DNA of 9,702 nt from NCBI GenBank assembly GCA_024653225.1, contig JANLGA010000049.1, positions 1 through 9,702 on the forward strand. The letters run 5' to 3'. The notes under the pieces were generated by a model, which was not told where the DNA came from, ran no database searches, and saw nothing but the letters and a program-made list of their open reading frames with translations. The stretch's first letter is position 1. Every line of letters starts with the position of its first letter. The position numbers and the translations under genes are program-made. The DNA comes from Bacillota bacterium (GTDB lineage Bacteria > Bacillota > Sulfobacillia > JABLXB01). Below, piece by piece: positions 1-6,210 of the stretch.

Positions 1-29
1 AGCGGAGCGACTGGTGAGGTCGCTCCGCT
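1..29 (-). terminator. Probable intrinsic terminator of hppA (T-tract outside window)
   Basis: Bases 1-10 (agcggagcga) and 20-29 (tcgctccgct) are perfect 10-bp inverted repeats separated by a 9-nt loop. The stem lies 37 nt downstream of the hppA stop codon, where a terminator is expected. The T-run that would follow on the minus strand falls at positions below 1 and cannot be seen, so the call rests on the stem and its position. Positions 30-65 between stem and gene show nothing else. It could also be a bidirectional terminator shared with a convergent gene outside the window. Confidence 0.65.
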
Positions 30-65
30 TCGCCGCGGTCCACTGCGCAAACCCCCTCAGGATCC

Positions 66-2201
66 CTACCTTAGCAACGCGTTCTGAAGGATGAAGGAAG
101 CGAACACAACTGAGACCATGGACAGCAACTTGATCAATATGTTCAGGGACGGGCCCGCGGTGTCTTTGAACGGATCGCCGACCGTGTCTCCCACGACGGC
201 CGCTTTGTGGGCCTGCGATCCCTTCCCGCCCAGATTGCCCTCCTCTATGAACTTCTTGGCGTTGTCCCAGGAGCCGCCGGCGTTGGCCATCATGATCGCG
301 AGCACGAAGCCCGTCACCGTGGCGCCCGTGAGGAGTCCCGCCACCGCCTCGACACTGAACAGGAGGCCGATCGCGATCGGCACGATGATGGCCGATAGCG
401 CCGGGGCCACCATTTCCTTCTGTGCCGCCCTAGTGCATATGTCCACGCACCTGGCATAATCCGCCTTCGCCTTGCCCTCCATGAGCCCGACTATTTCCTT
501 GAATTGCCGCCTCACCTCGATCACTATCTCTTGGGCGGCTCGCCCGACGGCGTTCATCGCGAGCGAGCAGAACACGAACGGCATCACCCCGCCCACGAAC
601 AGCCCCACGAGCAGCCTCGGATTGAGGAGGGAAAGGTCTATCGCCCGCGGGAGATTGAGCCCCTTCGCGATCAACTCCACCTGGTCCCGGTACGCGGCGA
701 TCAACGCGAGCGCGGTCAGCGCCGCCGAACCGATCGCCAGGCCTTTCCCGACCGAACCGATCGCGAAGCCCTTGCCCGTGGCCGCCGTCGTGTTGCCCAG
801 CGCGTCGAGGGCGTCAGTCCTCTTTCGCACCCCGGGATCGAGGTGCGCCATCTCGGCGATGCCTCCCGCGTTGTCCGCCACCGGCCCGTAGGCGTCAGTG
901 GCGAGCGTGATCCCGAGGGTCGAGAGCATACCGACGGCCGAAATCCCCACCCCGTACAGCCCGAGGTTGAAGTCGCGGAGGCCTCCCGACAGGTAGAAAC
1001 TCACGAGTATGGCCACTCCCACCGTGGCGACCGGGACCACGGTCGAAAGCATCCCCACGGAGAGCCCGCCTATGATGACCGTGGCGGGACCCGTCACCGC
1101 GGTGCCGGCTACCCTTCTCGTGGGGTTGAACCCCGCCGACGTGTAATACTCGGTCGAAAAGCCGATGATGTTGCCCGCGACTAGGCCGGCTATCACGGCC
1201 CAGTACACCCCCATGTTATCGGCACCGAGGAGCCCCCGGATGATGAAGAACGAGACCACGACGATTATCGCGCTGGAGGTGTAAACCCCCCGCCTGAGCG
1301 CCGCCAGTAGTACCGACTGCTCGGCGCTTTCCCCGGACCTTACGAAGAAGGTCCCTATGACCGAGGCGAGTACCCCCACCGAGGCCATGATGAGGGGGAC
1401 TGTGACGCCACGCACGCCGAAGCCCGCCGCGACCGCCAGGGCCGCCGTCGCGACGATCGACCCCACGTACGACTCGTAGAGGTCCGCCCCCATGCCGGCC
1501 ACGTCGCCCACGTTGTCTCCCACGTTGTCCGCTATGACCGCCGCGTTCCTGGGATCGTCCTCGGGTATCCCGGCCTCGACTTTCCCGACCAGGTCCGCGC
1601 CGACATCGGCGGCCTTAGTGAATATTCCTCCTCCCACCCTCGCGAACAGCGCGTAGGAGCTGGCGCCCATCCCGAACGTGAGCATCGCGCTCGTGACGTT
1701 CTGTATGCGGATGGCGGGTTCCAGGGCCCTGTAGTACCAGTTGAGGAAGTAGAACCAGAAGCTGAGATCGAGCAGCCCGAGGCCGACCACCGTCAGTCCC
1801 ATGACCGCACCGCTCGAAAAGGCGACCCTTAGTCCCTTGTTCAACCCGTCAATCGCGGCCTTCGCCGTCCTCGCGCTCGACCGCGTGGCCATGCTCATGC
1901 CTATGAAGCCGGCCAGCCCGGAGAAGAAGCCGCCGGTAATGAATGCGAACGGGACGAAGATCGTTATGTAACGGCCCAGGGCGAGGGCGAACAGGATGAC
2001 GAACATCACCCCGAAGAAGAGCGCCACGCCCTTATACTGTCGCCGCAAGTATGCGCCCGCACCCTCGCGCACGGCGGCGGCGATCGCCTTCATCTCGTCG
2101 GTTCCCTCGCTGAATTGAAGTACTGAATAGCCGAGATAGGCCGCGAAGGCGAGCGCCAGCAGAGAGCCCGCAGGGGCCAGGAATGTGAGGTTGTCTCCCA
2201 T
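66..2201 (-). CDS. hppA: Membrane-bound ion-pumping pyrophosphatase, K+-dependent type, with a 9-residue duplication
   Basis: This 711-residue polytopic membrane protein hydrolyses pyrophosphate on the cytoplasmic side and pumps Na+ and/or H+ outward. Seen: the pyrophosphate and Mg2+ motifs TKAADVGADLVGKVE (residues 195-209) and DNVGDNVGD (225-233), the GNTTAATGKG motif (469-478) and the C-terminal DNAKK and GDTVGDPFKDTAGPS motifs. Many hydrophobic segments fit the family's usual 16 helices. Known for the family: Ala and Gly at positions 12.46 and 12.49 (here A473 and G476) mark K+-dependent enzymes, where K+-independent ones have Lys and Thr. A gate glutamate at 6.53 (here E243, three after D240) with none at 6.57 (G247) resembles Na+-pumping members. 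Na+ specificity is therefore inferred; some relatives with this layout pump H+ or both. Odd: residues 476-484 and 485-493 are a tandem duplication absent from the usual sequence. The ATG start has GGGAGG 9 nt upstream; the stop is TAG. It is last in the cluster, 85 nt after secG, and no own promoter was seen. Confidence 0.97.
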   Translation of the reverse strand: MGDNLTFLAPAGSLLALAFAAYLGYSVLQFSEGTDEMKAIAAAVREGAGAYLRRQYKGVALFFGVMFVILFALALGRYITIFVPFAFITGGFFSGLAGFIGMSMATRSSARTAKAAIDGLNKGLRVAFSSGAVMGLTVVGLGLLDLSFWFYFLNWYYRALEPAIRIQNVTSAMLTFGMGASSYALFARVGGGIFTKAADVGADLVGKVEAGIPEDDPRNAAVIADNVGDNVGDVAGMGADLYESYVGSIVATAALAVAAGFGVRGVTVPLIMASVGVLASVIGTFFVRSGESAEQSVLLAALRRGVYTSSAIIVVVSFFIIRGLLGADNMGVYWAVIAGLVAGNIIGFSTEYYTSAGFNPTRRVAGTAVTGPATVIIGGLSVGMLSTVVPVATVGVAILVSFYLSGGLRDFNLGLYGVGISAVGMLSTLGITLATDAYGPVADNAGGIAEMAHLDPGVRKRTDALDALGNTTAATGKGFAIGSVGKGLAIGSAALTALALIAAYRDQVELIAKGLNLPRAIDLSLLNPRLLVGLFVGGVMPFVFCSLAMNAVGRAAQEIVIEVRRQFKEIVGLMEGKAKADYARCVDICTRAAQKEMVAPALSAIIVPIAIGLLFSVEAVAGLLTGATVTGFVLAIMMANAGGSWDNAKKFIEEGNLGGKGSQAHKAAVVGDTVGDPFKDTAGPSLNILIKLLSMVSVVFASFILQNALLR
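723..776 (-). repeat. In-frame 27-bp tandem duplication inside hppA
   Basis: Positions 750-776 encode GKGFAIGSV (residues 476-484) and 723-749 encode GKGLAIGSA (485-493). The two 27-base units match at 21 of 27 positions. The last four codons before the final residue (Ala, Ile, Gly, Ser) are identical at all 12 bases. The differences are two synonymous changes (Gly and Lys codons) and two two-base changes giving Phe/Leu and Val/Ala. Usual members of the family have a single copy, running from GNTTAAxGKGFAIGS directly into AAL. The divergence between copies argues against a recent assembly duplication. Confidence 0.9.
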
Positions 2202-2236
2202 GCATTCGAACCTCCCTCGTGTCTTGAGGCGATTCA

Positions 2237-2279
2237 GCCCCAGGCCCTATTCGGCCCGGGGCCGTCGTCCGCGCGGACG
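2237..2279 (-). other. Two GC-rich hairpins in the secG-hppA intergenic region
   Basis: Read on the minus strand, the first element is a 14-base palindrome, cgtccgcgcggacg (2266-2279). The second (2237-2262) has a 10-bp stem with one G-U pair and a 6-nt loop. The second stem is followed by TGAATC and not a T-run, so it does not look like a normal intrinsic terminator. It ends 22 nt before the GAGGGAGG ribosome-binding region of hppA. Possible roles are partial attenuation, mRNA processing or 3'-end protection of the upstream message; none can be chosen from sequence. No promoter was seen in this gap. Confidence 0.6.
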
Positions 2280-2286
2280 GGTAGCC

Positions 2287-2511
2287 TCACACCACGTTCA
2301 GGATGACCGAGGTGCAGAAGAACAACACTGCGAGGGTGACCGCGATCTTCCCTAGAAGCACATCAATCCCCTTGCGCTTCTTGCCGAACAAGGCCTCCAT
2401 TCCACCGCCGATTGCTCCCAGGCCGGCGGACCTGCCGGTTTGTAGGAGAACCGCGACCACGAGGCCCACGCACACGGCCACGTGGATCACCAAGAGGACT
2501 CCTCGCAGCAA
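2287..2511 (-). CDS. secG: Preprotein translocase subunit SecG
   Basis: SecG is the small accessory subunit of the SecYEG channel in the cytoplasmic membrane, assisting SecA-driven export. The 74-residue product has two hydrophobic segments (about residues 4-23 and 54-73) joined by the conserved linker: LLQTGRSAGLGAIGGG, then LFGKKRKGID. Start choice: TTG at 2511 has AAGGGGGTG upstream with 6-nt spacing, and puts 24 residues from start to the LLQ motif, close to Bacillus SecG. The longer alternative, TTG at 2532 (81 residues), has no visible ribosome-binding site and would lie almost at the predicted transcription start. An in-frame TGA at 2536-2538 rules out anything longer. Following eno is common in Bacillota, where rnr and smpB usually come next; here hppA does. 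A promoter at 2541-2569 suggests it can be transcribed separately from the glycolytic genes. Confidence 0.93.
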   Translation of the reverse strand: MLRGVLLVIHVAVCVGLVVAVLLQTGRSAGLGAIGGGMEALFGKKRKGIDVLLGKIAVTLAVLFFCTSVILNVV

Positions 2512-2517
2512 GGCTTC

Positions 2518-2524
2518 CACCCCC
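2518..2524 (-). promoter_or_regulatory. Ribosome-binding site deciding the secG start
   Basis: GGGGGTG on the minus strand, 6 nt before the TTG at 2509-2511. It can pair with the 16S 3' end if one G-U pair is allowed in place of the A of GGAGGTG. The tpiA gene here uses the same GGGGGGTG type of site. This supports the shorter secG reading. Confidence 0.55.
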
Positions 2525-2540
2525 TTGTCCAACGTTCATT

Positions 2541-2569
2541 ATTCTAACACAGCGGCACCACGAAGACAA
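2541..2569 (-). promoter_or_regulatory. Candidate housekeeping promoter for secG(-hppA)
   Basis: On the minus strand a -35-like TTGTCT (2564-2569) and a -10-like TAGAAT (2541-2546) are separated by exactly 17 nt. The -10 is preceded by TGT, giving an extended -10 element. The predicted transcription start is near 2533-2536, leaving a leader of roughly 23 nt before the preferred secG start. No intrinsic terminator was seen between the eno stop and this promoter, so read-through from eno would add to its output. Confidence 0.6.
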
Positions 2570-2596
2570 CTTTCCATAACTGGAGGGGACACCCGC

Positions 2597-3874
2597 TCAG
2601 CCGCCGAACGCCTGCTTGCCGGCAAACCTGGCGGACGCCCCGAGCTCCTCCTCTATTCGCAGCAGGCGGTTGTACTTGGCGACCCTTTCCGTCCTGGACG
2701 GCGCGCCCGACTTGATCTGCCCGCCGCCGCAAGCGACCGCGAGGTCGGCTATGGTCACGTCCTCGGTTTCGCCGGAGCGGTGCGATATTACGTAAGTGAA
2801 TCCCGACCTCCTTGCGCGGTCCACGGTATCGAGCGTTTCCGTCAAGGTACCCACCTGGTTCACCTTCACCAGGATCGAGTTGGCGGCCCTCCGCCTGATG
2901 CCTTCCCCCAGTCTCTCGATGGACGTGACGAATAGGTCGTCCCCCACGATCTGCAGGGATGACCCGGCCCTGGCGGTGAACTCGGTCCAGCCGTCCCAGT
3001 CGTCCTCCGCGAGCCCGTCCTCGATCGAGATGATCGGGTAGGAGGACACCCAGTCCAGGTACATGTCTATCAGGCGCACCGAGTCGCCGCGCAACCCCTC
3101 GCTCCTGAGAATGTACTCCCCGTTCTCGTAAAACTCGGAGGCCGCAGGGTCCAGCGCGAGGAACACGTCCTTGCCGGGGGCGTAGCCGGATTTCTCGATC
3201 GCTGCCACGAGCAGGTCGAGCGCCTGTCGGTTCGACGACAGGTTCGGGGCGAACCCCCCTTCGTCCCCGACCGACGTGTTGAACCCCCTGGACTTCAATA
3301 TGGACTTGAGATTGTGGAATACCTCGGCCCCCATCCTCAACGCCTGCGCGAATGACCCCGCGCCGGCGGGCACCACCATGAACTCCTGGATCTCCAGGTT
3401 GTTGTCAGCGTGCTTGCCCCCGTTCAGGACATTCATCATCGGAACCGGCAGTACGCGCGCGCCGACGCCGCCCACGTAGCGGTAGAGCGGCAACCCCAGG
3501 TATTCCGCCGCGGCCTTCGCGCAGGCCAGCGACACGCCCAGGATCGCGTTCGCCCCCAGTTTACCCTTGTTCCTCGTTCCGTCCAGCTCGATGAGACGCG
3601 CGTCAATCCCCGCCTGGTCGAGTGCTTCCCAACCCAGAATCTCCGGCGTTATCGTCTCTTCGATGTTCCGTATGGCGTTCAACACGCCCTTTCCCGCGTA
3701 CCTTCGAGGGTCGCCGTCCCTCAATTCCACGGCCTCATGGGTGCCCGTCGAGGCCCCCGAGGGGACGATGGCTGTTCCGGTCGTCCCGTCTTCGAGCACG
3801 ACGTCAACCTCGACCGTCGGATTCCCCCTCGAATCCAGGACCTCCCTTGCTATCACGTCAACGATGGTGCTCAT
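2597..3874 (-). CDS. eno: Enolase (phosphopyruvate hydratase)
   Basis: Enolase converts 2-phosphoglycerate to phosphoenolpyruvate in the cytoplasm. The product has 425 residues, normal for the family. Seen: the flexible active-site loop PSGASTG (38-44); H155 in GGKHADNN and E164 in IQEFM; E205 in VGDEGGFAP; the Mg2+ ligands D242 (ALDPAASEF), E285 (SIEDGLAEDDW) and D312 (VGDDLF); the catalytic base K337 in the signature ILVKVNQVGTLTET; H365-R366-S367 in SHRSGETED; and K388 in GQIKSGAPSRTERVAKYN. All expected active-site residues are present. The ATG overlaps the gpmI stop by 4 nt (ATGA), and GGAGG stands 6 nt upstream, so translational coupling to gpmI is likely. It is the last glycolytic gene of the run; the next gene, secG, is 85 nt on with its own candidate promoter. 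Confidence 0.99.
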   Translation of the reverse strand: MSTIVDVIAREVLDSRGNPTVEVDVVLEDGTTGTAIVPSGASTGTHEAVELRDGDPRRYAGKGVLNAIRNIEETITPEILGWEALDQAGIDARLIELDGTRNKGKLGANAILGVSLACAKAAAEYLGLPLYRYVGGVGARVLPVPMMNVLNGGKHADNNLEIQEFMVVPAGAGSFAQALRMGAEVFHNLKSILKSRGFNTSVGDEGGFAPNLSSNRQALDLLVAAIEKSGYAPGKDVFLALDPAASEFYENGEYILRSEGLRGDSVRLIDMYLDWVSSYPIISIEDGLAEDDWDGWTEFTARAGSSLQIVGDDLFVTSIERLGEGIRRRAANSILVKVNQVGTLTETLDTVDRARRSGFTYVISHRSGETEDVTIADLAVACGGGQIKSGAPSRTERVAKYNRLLRIEEELGASARFAGKQAFGG

Positions 3875-5400
3875 GCTCCCCCTCCATTCATCAAGGACCG
3901 GCCGTCCATCTCGGGCGGCTTCTCTATTTCGAGGATTTCGAGTAGGGTCGGCGCCACGTCTGCGAGCGTGCCGTCTCTAAGCGCCGCCCCACGCTTGGAG
4001 TCGTCAACGAGGATGCACGGGACCGCGTTCGAGGTGTGCGCCGTGTGCGGGCCGCCCTCGTCGTCCACCATGCGCTCCGCGTTACCGTGGTCGGAACACA
4101 CTATCGCCGACCCGCCGGCGGCCAACACCTCGGCCAGGACCCTGCCGACGCAGCGGTCCACCGCCTCGACAGCCGCCACCGCGGCGTCCAGGCAGCCCGT
4201 GTGGCCGACCATGTCGAGGTTGGCATAGTTCATGATGATGACGTCGTGCCTCCCCGATCTAATCTCCCTTATCGCGGCCTCCGTCACCTCCGGGGCGCTC
4301 ATCTCCGGTTTCAGGTCGTAAGTCGCGACCTTCGGCGATGGCACGAGGATCCGCTCTTCGCCCTCGAACGGCCGCTCCTCCATCCCGTTGAAGAAGAAAG
4401 TGACGTGCGCGTACTTCTCGGTCTCCGCGAGCCGGAGCTGCTTCAGCCCCCTGCGGCTGACCACCTCGCCGAACGTATTCTTCAGGTACTGCGGCGGGAA
4501 CGCGACCGGGACTTCCATACCCTCCTCGTACTGCGTCATGCATGTCACCGGCACCCGCACGTACCCGCCCCGGTCGAAGGGCTTGAACACCTCATCAACG
4601 AGCGCGTGCGTCAACTGCCTCGCACGGTCGGCCCTGAAGTTGAAGAATATCACCGCGTCCCCGGGGCGAACCCCCGGCGGATCTATCACGGTCGGTTTGA
4701 TGAACTCGTCGGTCTCCCCGACCGAGTAAGAGTCCCTCACCGCGTCCAGCGCCGAAGGCGCAGTTCGCCCCCTGCCGTGCACGATCGCATCGAAAGCCGC
4801 CTTCGTCCGCTCCCAGCGCTTGTCCCTGTCCATCGCATAATAGCGCCCCGACACACTGGCTATTCGCCCGATACCGACTCGGGCCATGTGCGACTCCAAC
4901 CCAACGATGTACGCCTCACCCGAAGTCGGCGGGGTGTCCCTGCCGTCCATGAAGCAGTGCACCGCCAGATCCCCGATTCCGTTGGCCTTCGCCATGTCCA
5001 GTAGTGCCGCCAGGTGATCTATGTGGCTGTGGACCCCCCCGTCCGAGACCAGCCCCATGAGGTGCAACCTGCCCCCGTGCGACGCCGCGTGACGCATTGC
5101 GAGCAGGAGAGCCTCGTTTTTCAGGATCTCGCCCGATCGGACGGCCCTGTTTATCCTCACGAGGTCCTGGTAGACCACGCGCCCTGCGCCCAGGTTGAGG
5201 TGGCCCACATTCGAGTCGCCCATCTGGCCGGGTTGCAGCCCGACCGCCTCGCCGTCGGCCGCCAGCCTGCAGTGGGGCCACTCCCGCAACAAGGAGGAAA
5301 ACACGGGACATGCCGCGAGCTTGAGGGCGTTGCCGCGGCTGGAATCGCTGAGTCCCCACCCGTCCACCACTATTAGACAAACAGGTTTAGGTCTGTTCAC
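3871..5400 (-). CDS. gpmI: 2,3-bisphosphoglycerate-independent phosphoglycerate mutase
   Basis: GpmI interconverts 3- and 2-phosphoglycerate by a phosphoserine mechanism with two metal ions, usually Mn2+. The 509-residue product matches the usual length of about 510. Seen: D13 in VVDGWG; the phosphorylated S63 in MGDSNVGHLN; H124 in DGGVHSH; R154 and D155 in FMDGRDTPP; R186 and R192 in SGRYYAMDRDKRW; R256 and R259 in FNFRADRARQL; K329 in AETEKYAHVTFF; the metal ligands D396 and H400 (NLDMVGHTG), D437 and H438 (SDHGNAE) and H455 (HTAHT). These correspond to the Bacillus enzyme with a shift of at most seven positions. Start choice: GTG at 5398-5400 gives VNRPKPVCLIVVDGWG, with GAGGAG 6 nt upstream overlapping the tpiA stop. 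The reading frame is open to 5565 but that part lies inside tpiA and is not family-like. It lies 10 nt after tpiA and overlaps eno by 4 nt. Confidence 0.98.
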   Translation of the reverse strand: MNRPKPVCLIVVDGWGLSDSSRGNALKLAACPVFSSLLREWPHCRLAADGEAVGLQPGQMGDSNVGHLNLGAGRVVYQDLVRINRAVRSGEILKNEALLLAMRHAASHGGRLHLMGLVSDGGVHSHIDHLAALLDMAKANGIGDLAVHCFMDGRDTPPTSGEAYIVGLESHMARVGIGRIASVSGRYYAMDRDKRWERTKAAFDAIVHGRGRTAPSALDAVRDSYSVGETDEFIKPTVIDPPGVRPGDAVIFFNFRADRARQLTHALVDEVFKPFDRGGYVRVPVTCMTQYEEGMEVPVAFPPQYLKNTFGEVVSRRGLKQLRLAETEKYAHVTFFFNGMEERPFEGEERILVPSPKVATYDLKPEMSAPEVTEAAIREIRSGRHDVIIMNYANLDMVGHTGCLDAAVAAVEAVDRCVGRVLAEVLAAGGSAIVCSDHGNAERMVDDEGGPHTAHTSNAVPCILVDDSKRGAALRDGTLADVAPTLLEILEIEKPPEMDGRSLMNGGGA

Positions 5401-5410
5401 CCCGCACTCC

Positions 5411-6175
5411 TCAAGACCGTCGGTAGCCCACGATCCGCGCGAATTTCTCCGGGTCGAGGGAGGCCCCGCCCACGAGCGCCCCGTCAATCCCCGGTTCCGA
5501 CATGAATTCACCCATGTTGCCGGGGTCCACCGACCCCCCGTACTGGATCCGCACGCTCTCGGCAACGCCGACTCCGAACATTTCCTCGAGAACGCCCCTT
5601 ATGAGGCGAGCGGCCCGCCCTGCGTCGCTCGGCGCGGCCGGCCGCCCGGTCCCGATGGCCCACACTGGTTCGTAAGCGATGACGACCCGGCCGGCGTCAC
5701 TCGCCTGGACGCCGCTCAGTCCCGTCCTGACCTGCCTTGCGACGACGCTCTCCGCAAGCCCGGCATCCCTCTCCTCCGCCGTCTCCCCGACGCACAATAT
5801 CGGCGCGAGGCCCCCGGCCAGAGCGCCGGCTACTTTCCTGGCGACCATCGCGTCGGTCTCTGAAAACATCCTCCTGCGCTCGGAATGCCCCACGATCGAG
5901 TACGAGCACCCCGCGTCTCTTGCCATGAACGCCGAGATCTCGCCGGTGAACGCGCCCTTCACTTCCCAGTGGACGTCCTGCGCCCCGAGCCGGATATCGC
6001 TTCTTCCCGCCGCTTCCAGCTCCCCGCGGACAGCGGCAATCGCCGTATAGGGCGGGCATATGACGACCTCGACGTCCGGCGGGAGTGCCCGGTTCAGGAA
6101 GTCCCTCGCGAAATCCACCGCCTCGGCGATGCCCTTATTCATCTTCCAGTTCGCCGCGACGATCGGTGTCCTCAT
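5411..6175 (-). CDS. tpiA: Triosephosphate isomerase
   Basis: TpiA interconverts dihydroxyacetone phosphate and glyceraldehyde-3-phosphate as a cytoplasmic TIM-barrel enzyme. The 254-residue product is of normal length. Seen: N9 and K11 in ANWKMN; H97 in SIVGHSERR; the catalytic base E169 in AYEPVWAIGTG; the phosphate-binding YGGSVDPGN (212-220) and GALVGGASL (232-240). Loop 6 ends GTGR where GTGK is more usual, a conservative change. Start choice: ATG at 6173-6175 gives MRTPIVAANWKMN, and GGGGGGTG stands 8 nt upstream. The frame stays open to an earlier ATG at 6232, but that would overlap the end of pgk and add 19 non-family residues. It follows pgk after 35 nt and precedes gpmI by 10 nt, so it is co-transcribed. 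It is a separate gene, not a Pgk-Tpi fusion. Confidence 0.98.
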   Translation of the reverse strand: MRTPIVAANWKMNKGIAEAVDFARDFLNRALPPDVEVVICPPYTAIAAVRGELEAAGRSDIRLGAQDVHWEVKGAFTGEISAFMARDAGCSYSIVGHSERRRMFSETDAMVARKVAGALAGGLAPILCVGETAEERDAGLAESVVARQVRTGLSGVQASDAGRVVIAYEPVWAIGTGRPAAPSDAGRAARLIRGVLEEMFGVGVAESVRIQYGGSVDPGNMGEFMSEPGIDGALVGGASLDPEKFARIVGYRRS

Positions 6176-6210
6176 CGTTCGGCACCCCCCAGCCGGTCGC
6201 GCGACCCGGT

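Noticed and set aside
504..1184. Plus-strand open frame (226 codons) opposite hppA
   Set aside because: Arginine- and histidine-rich shadow of hppA with no motif or convincing ribosome-binding site.
2363..2569. Small minus-strand frame overlapping secG that starts upstream of it
   Set aside because: It is in another frame from the well-conserved secG, has glycine- and arginine-rich low-complexity content, and overlaps the promoter.
2570..2596. Terminator directly after eno
   Set aside because: Only 3- to 4-bp stems can be drawn and there is no T-run, so read-through into secG is more likely.
5401..5565. N-terminal extension of gpmI inside tpiA
   Set aside because: The extra 55 residues resemble no mutase sequence, and the GTG at 5400 has a good ribosome-binding site and the family's usual N-terminus.
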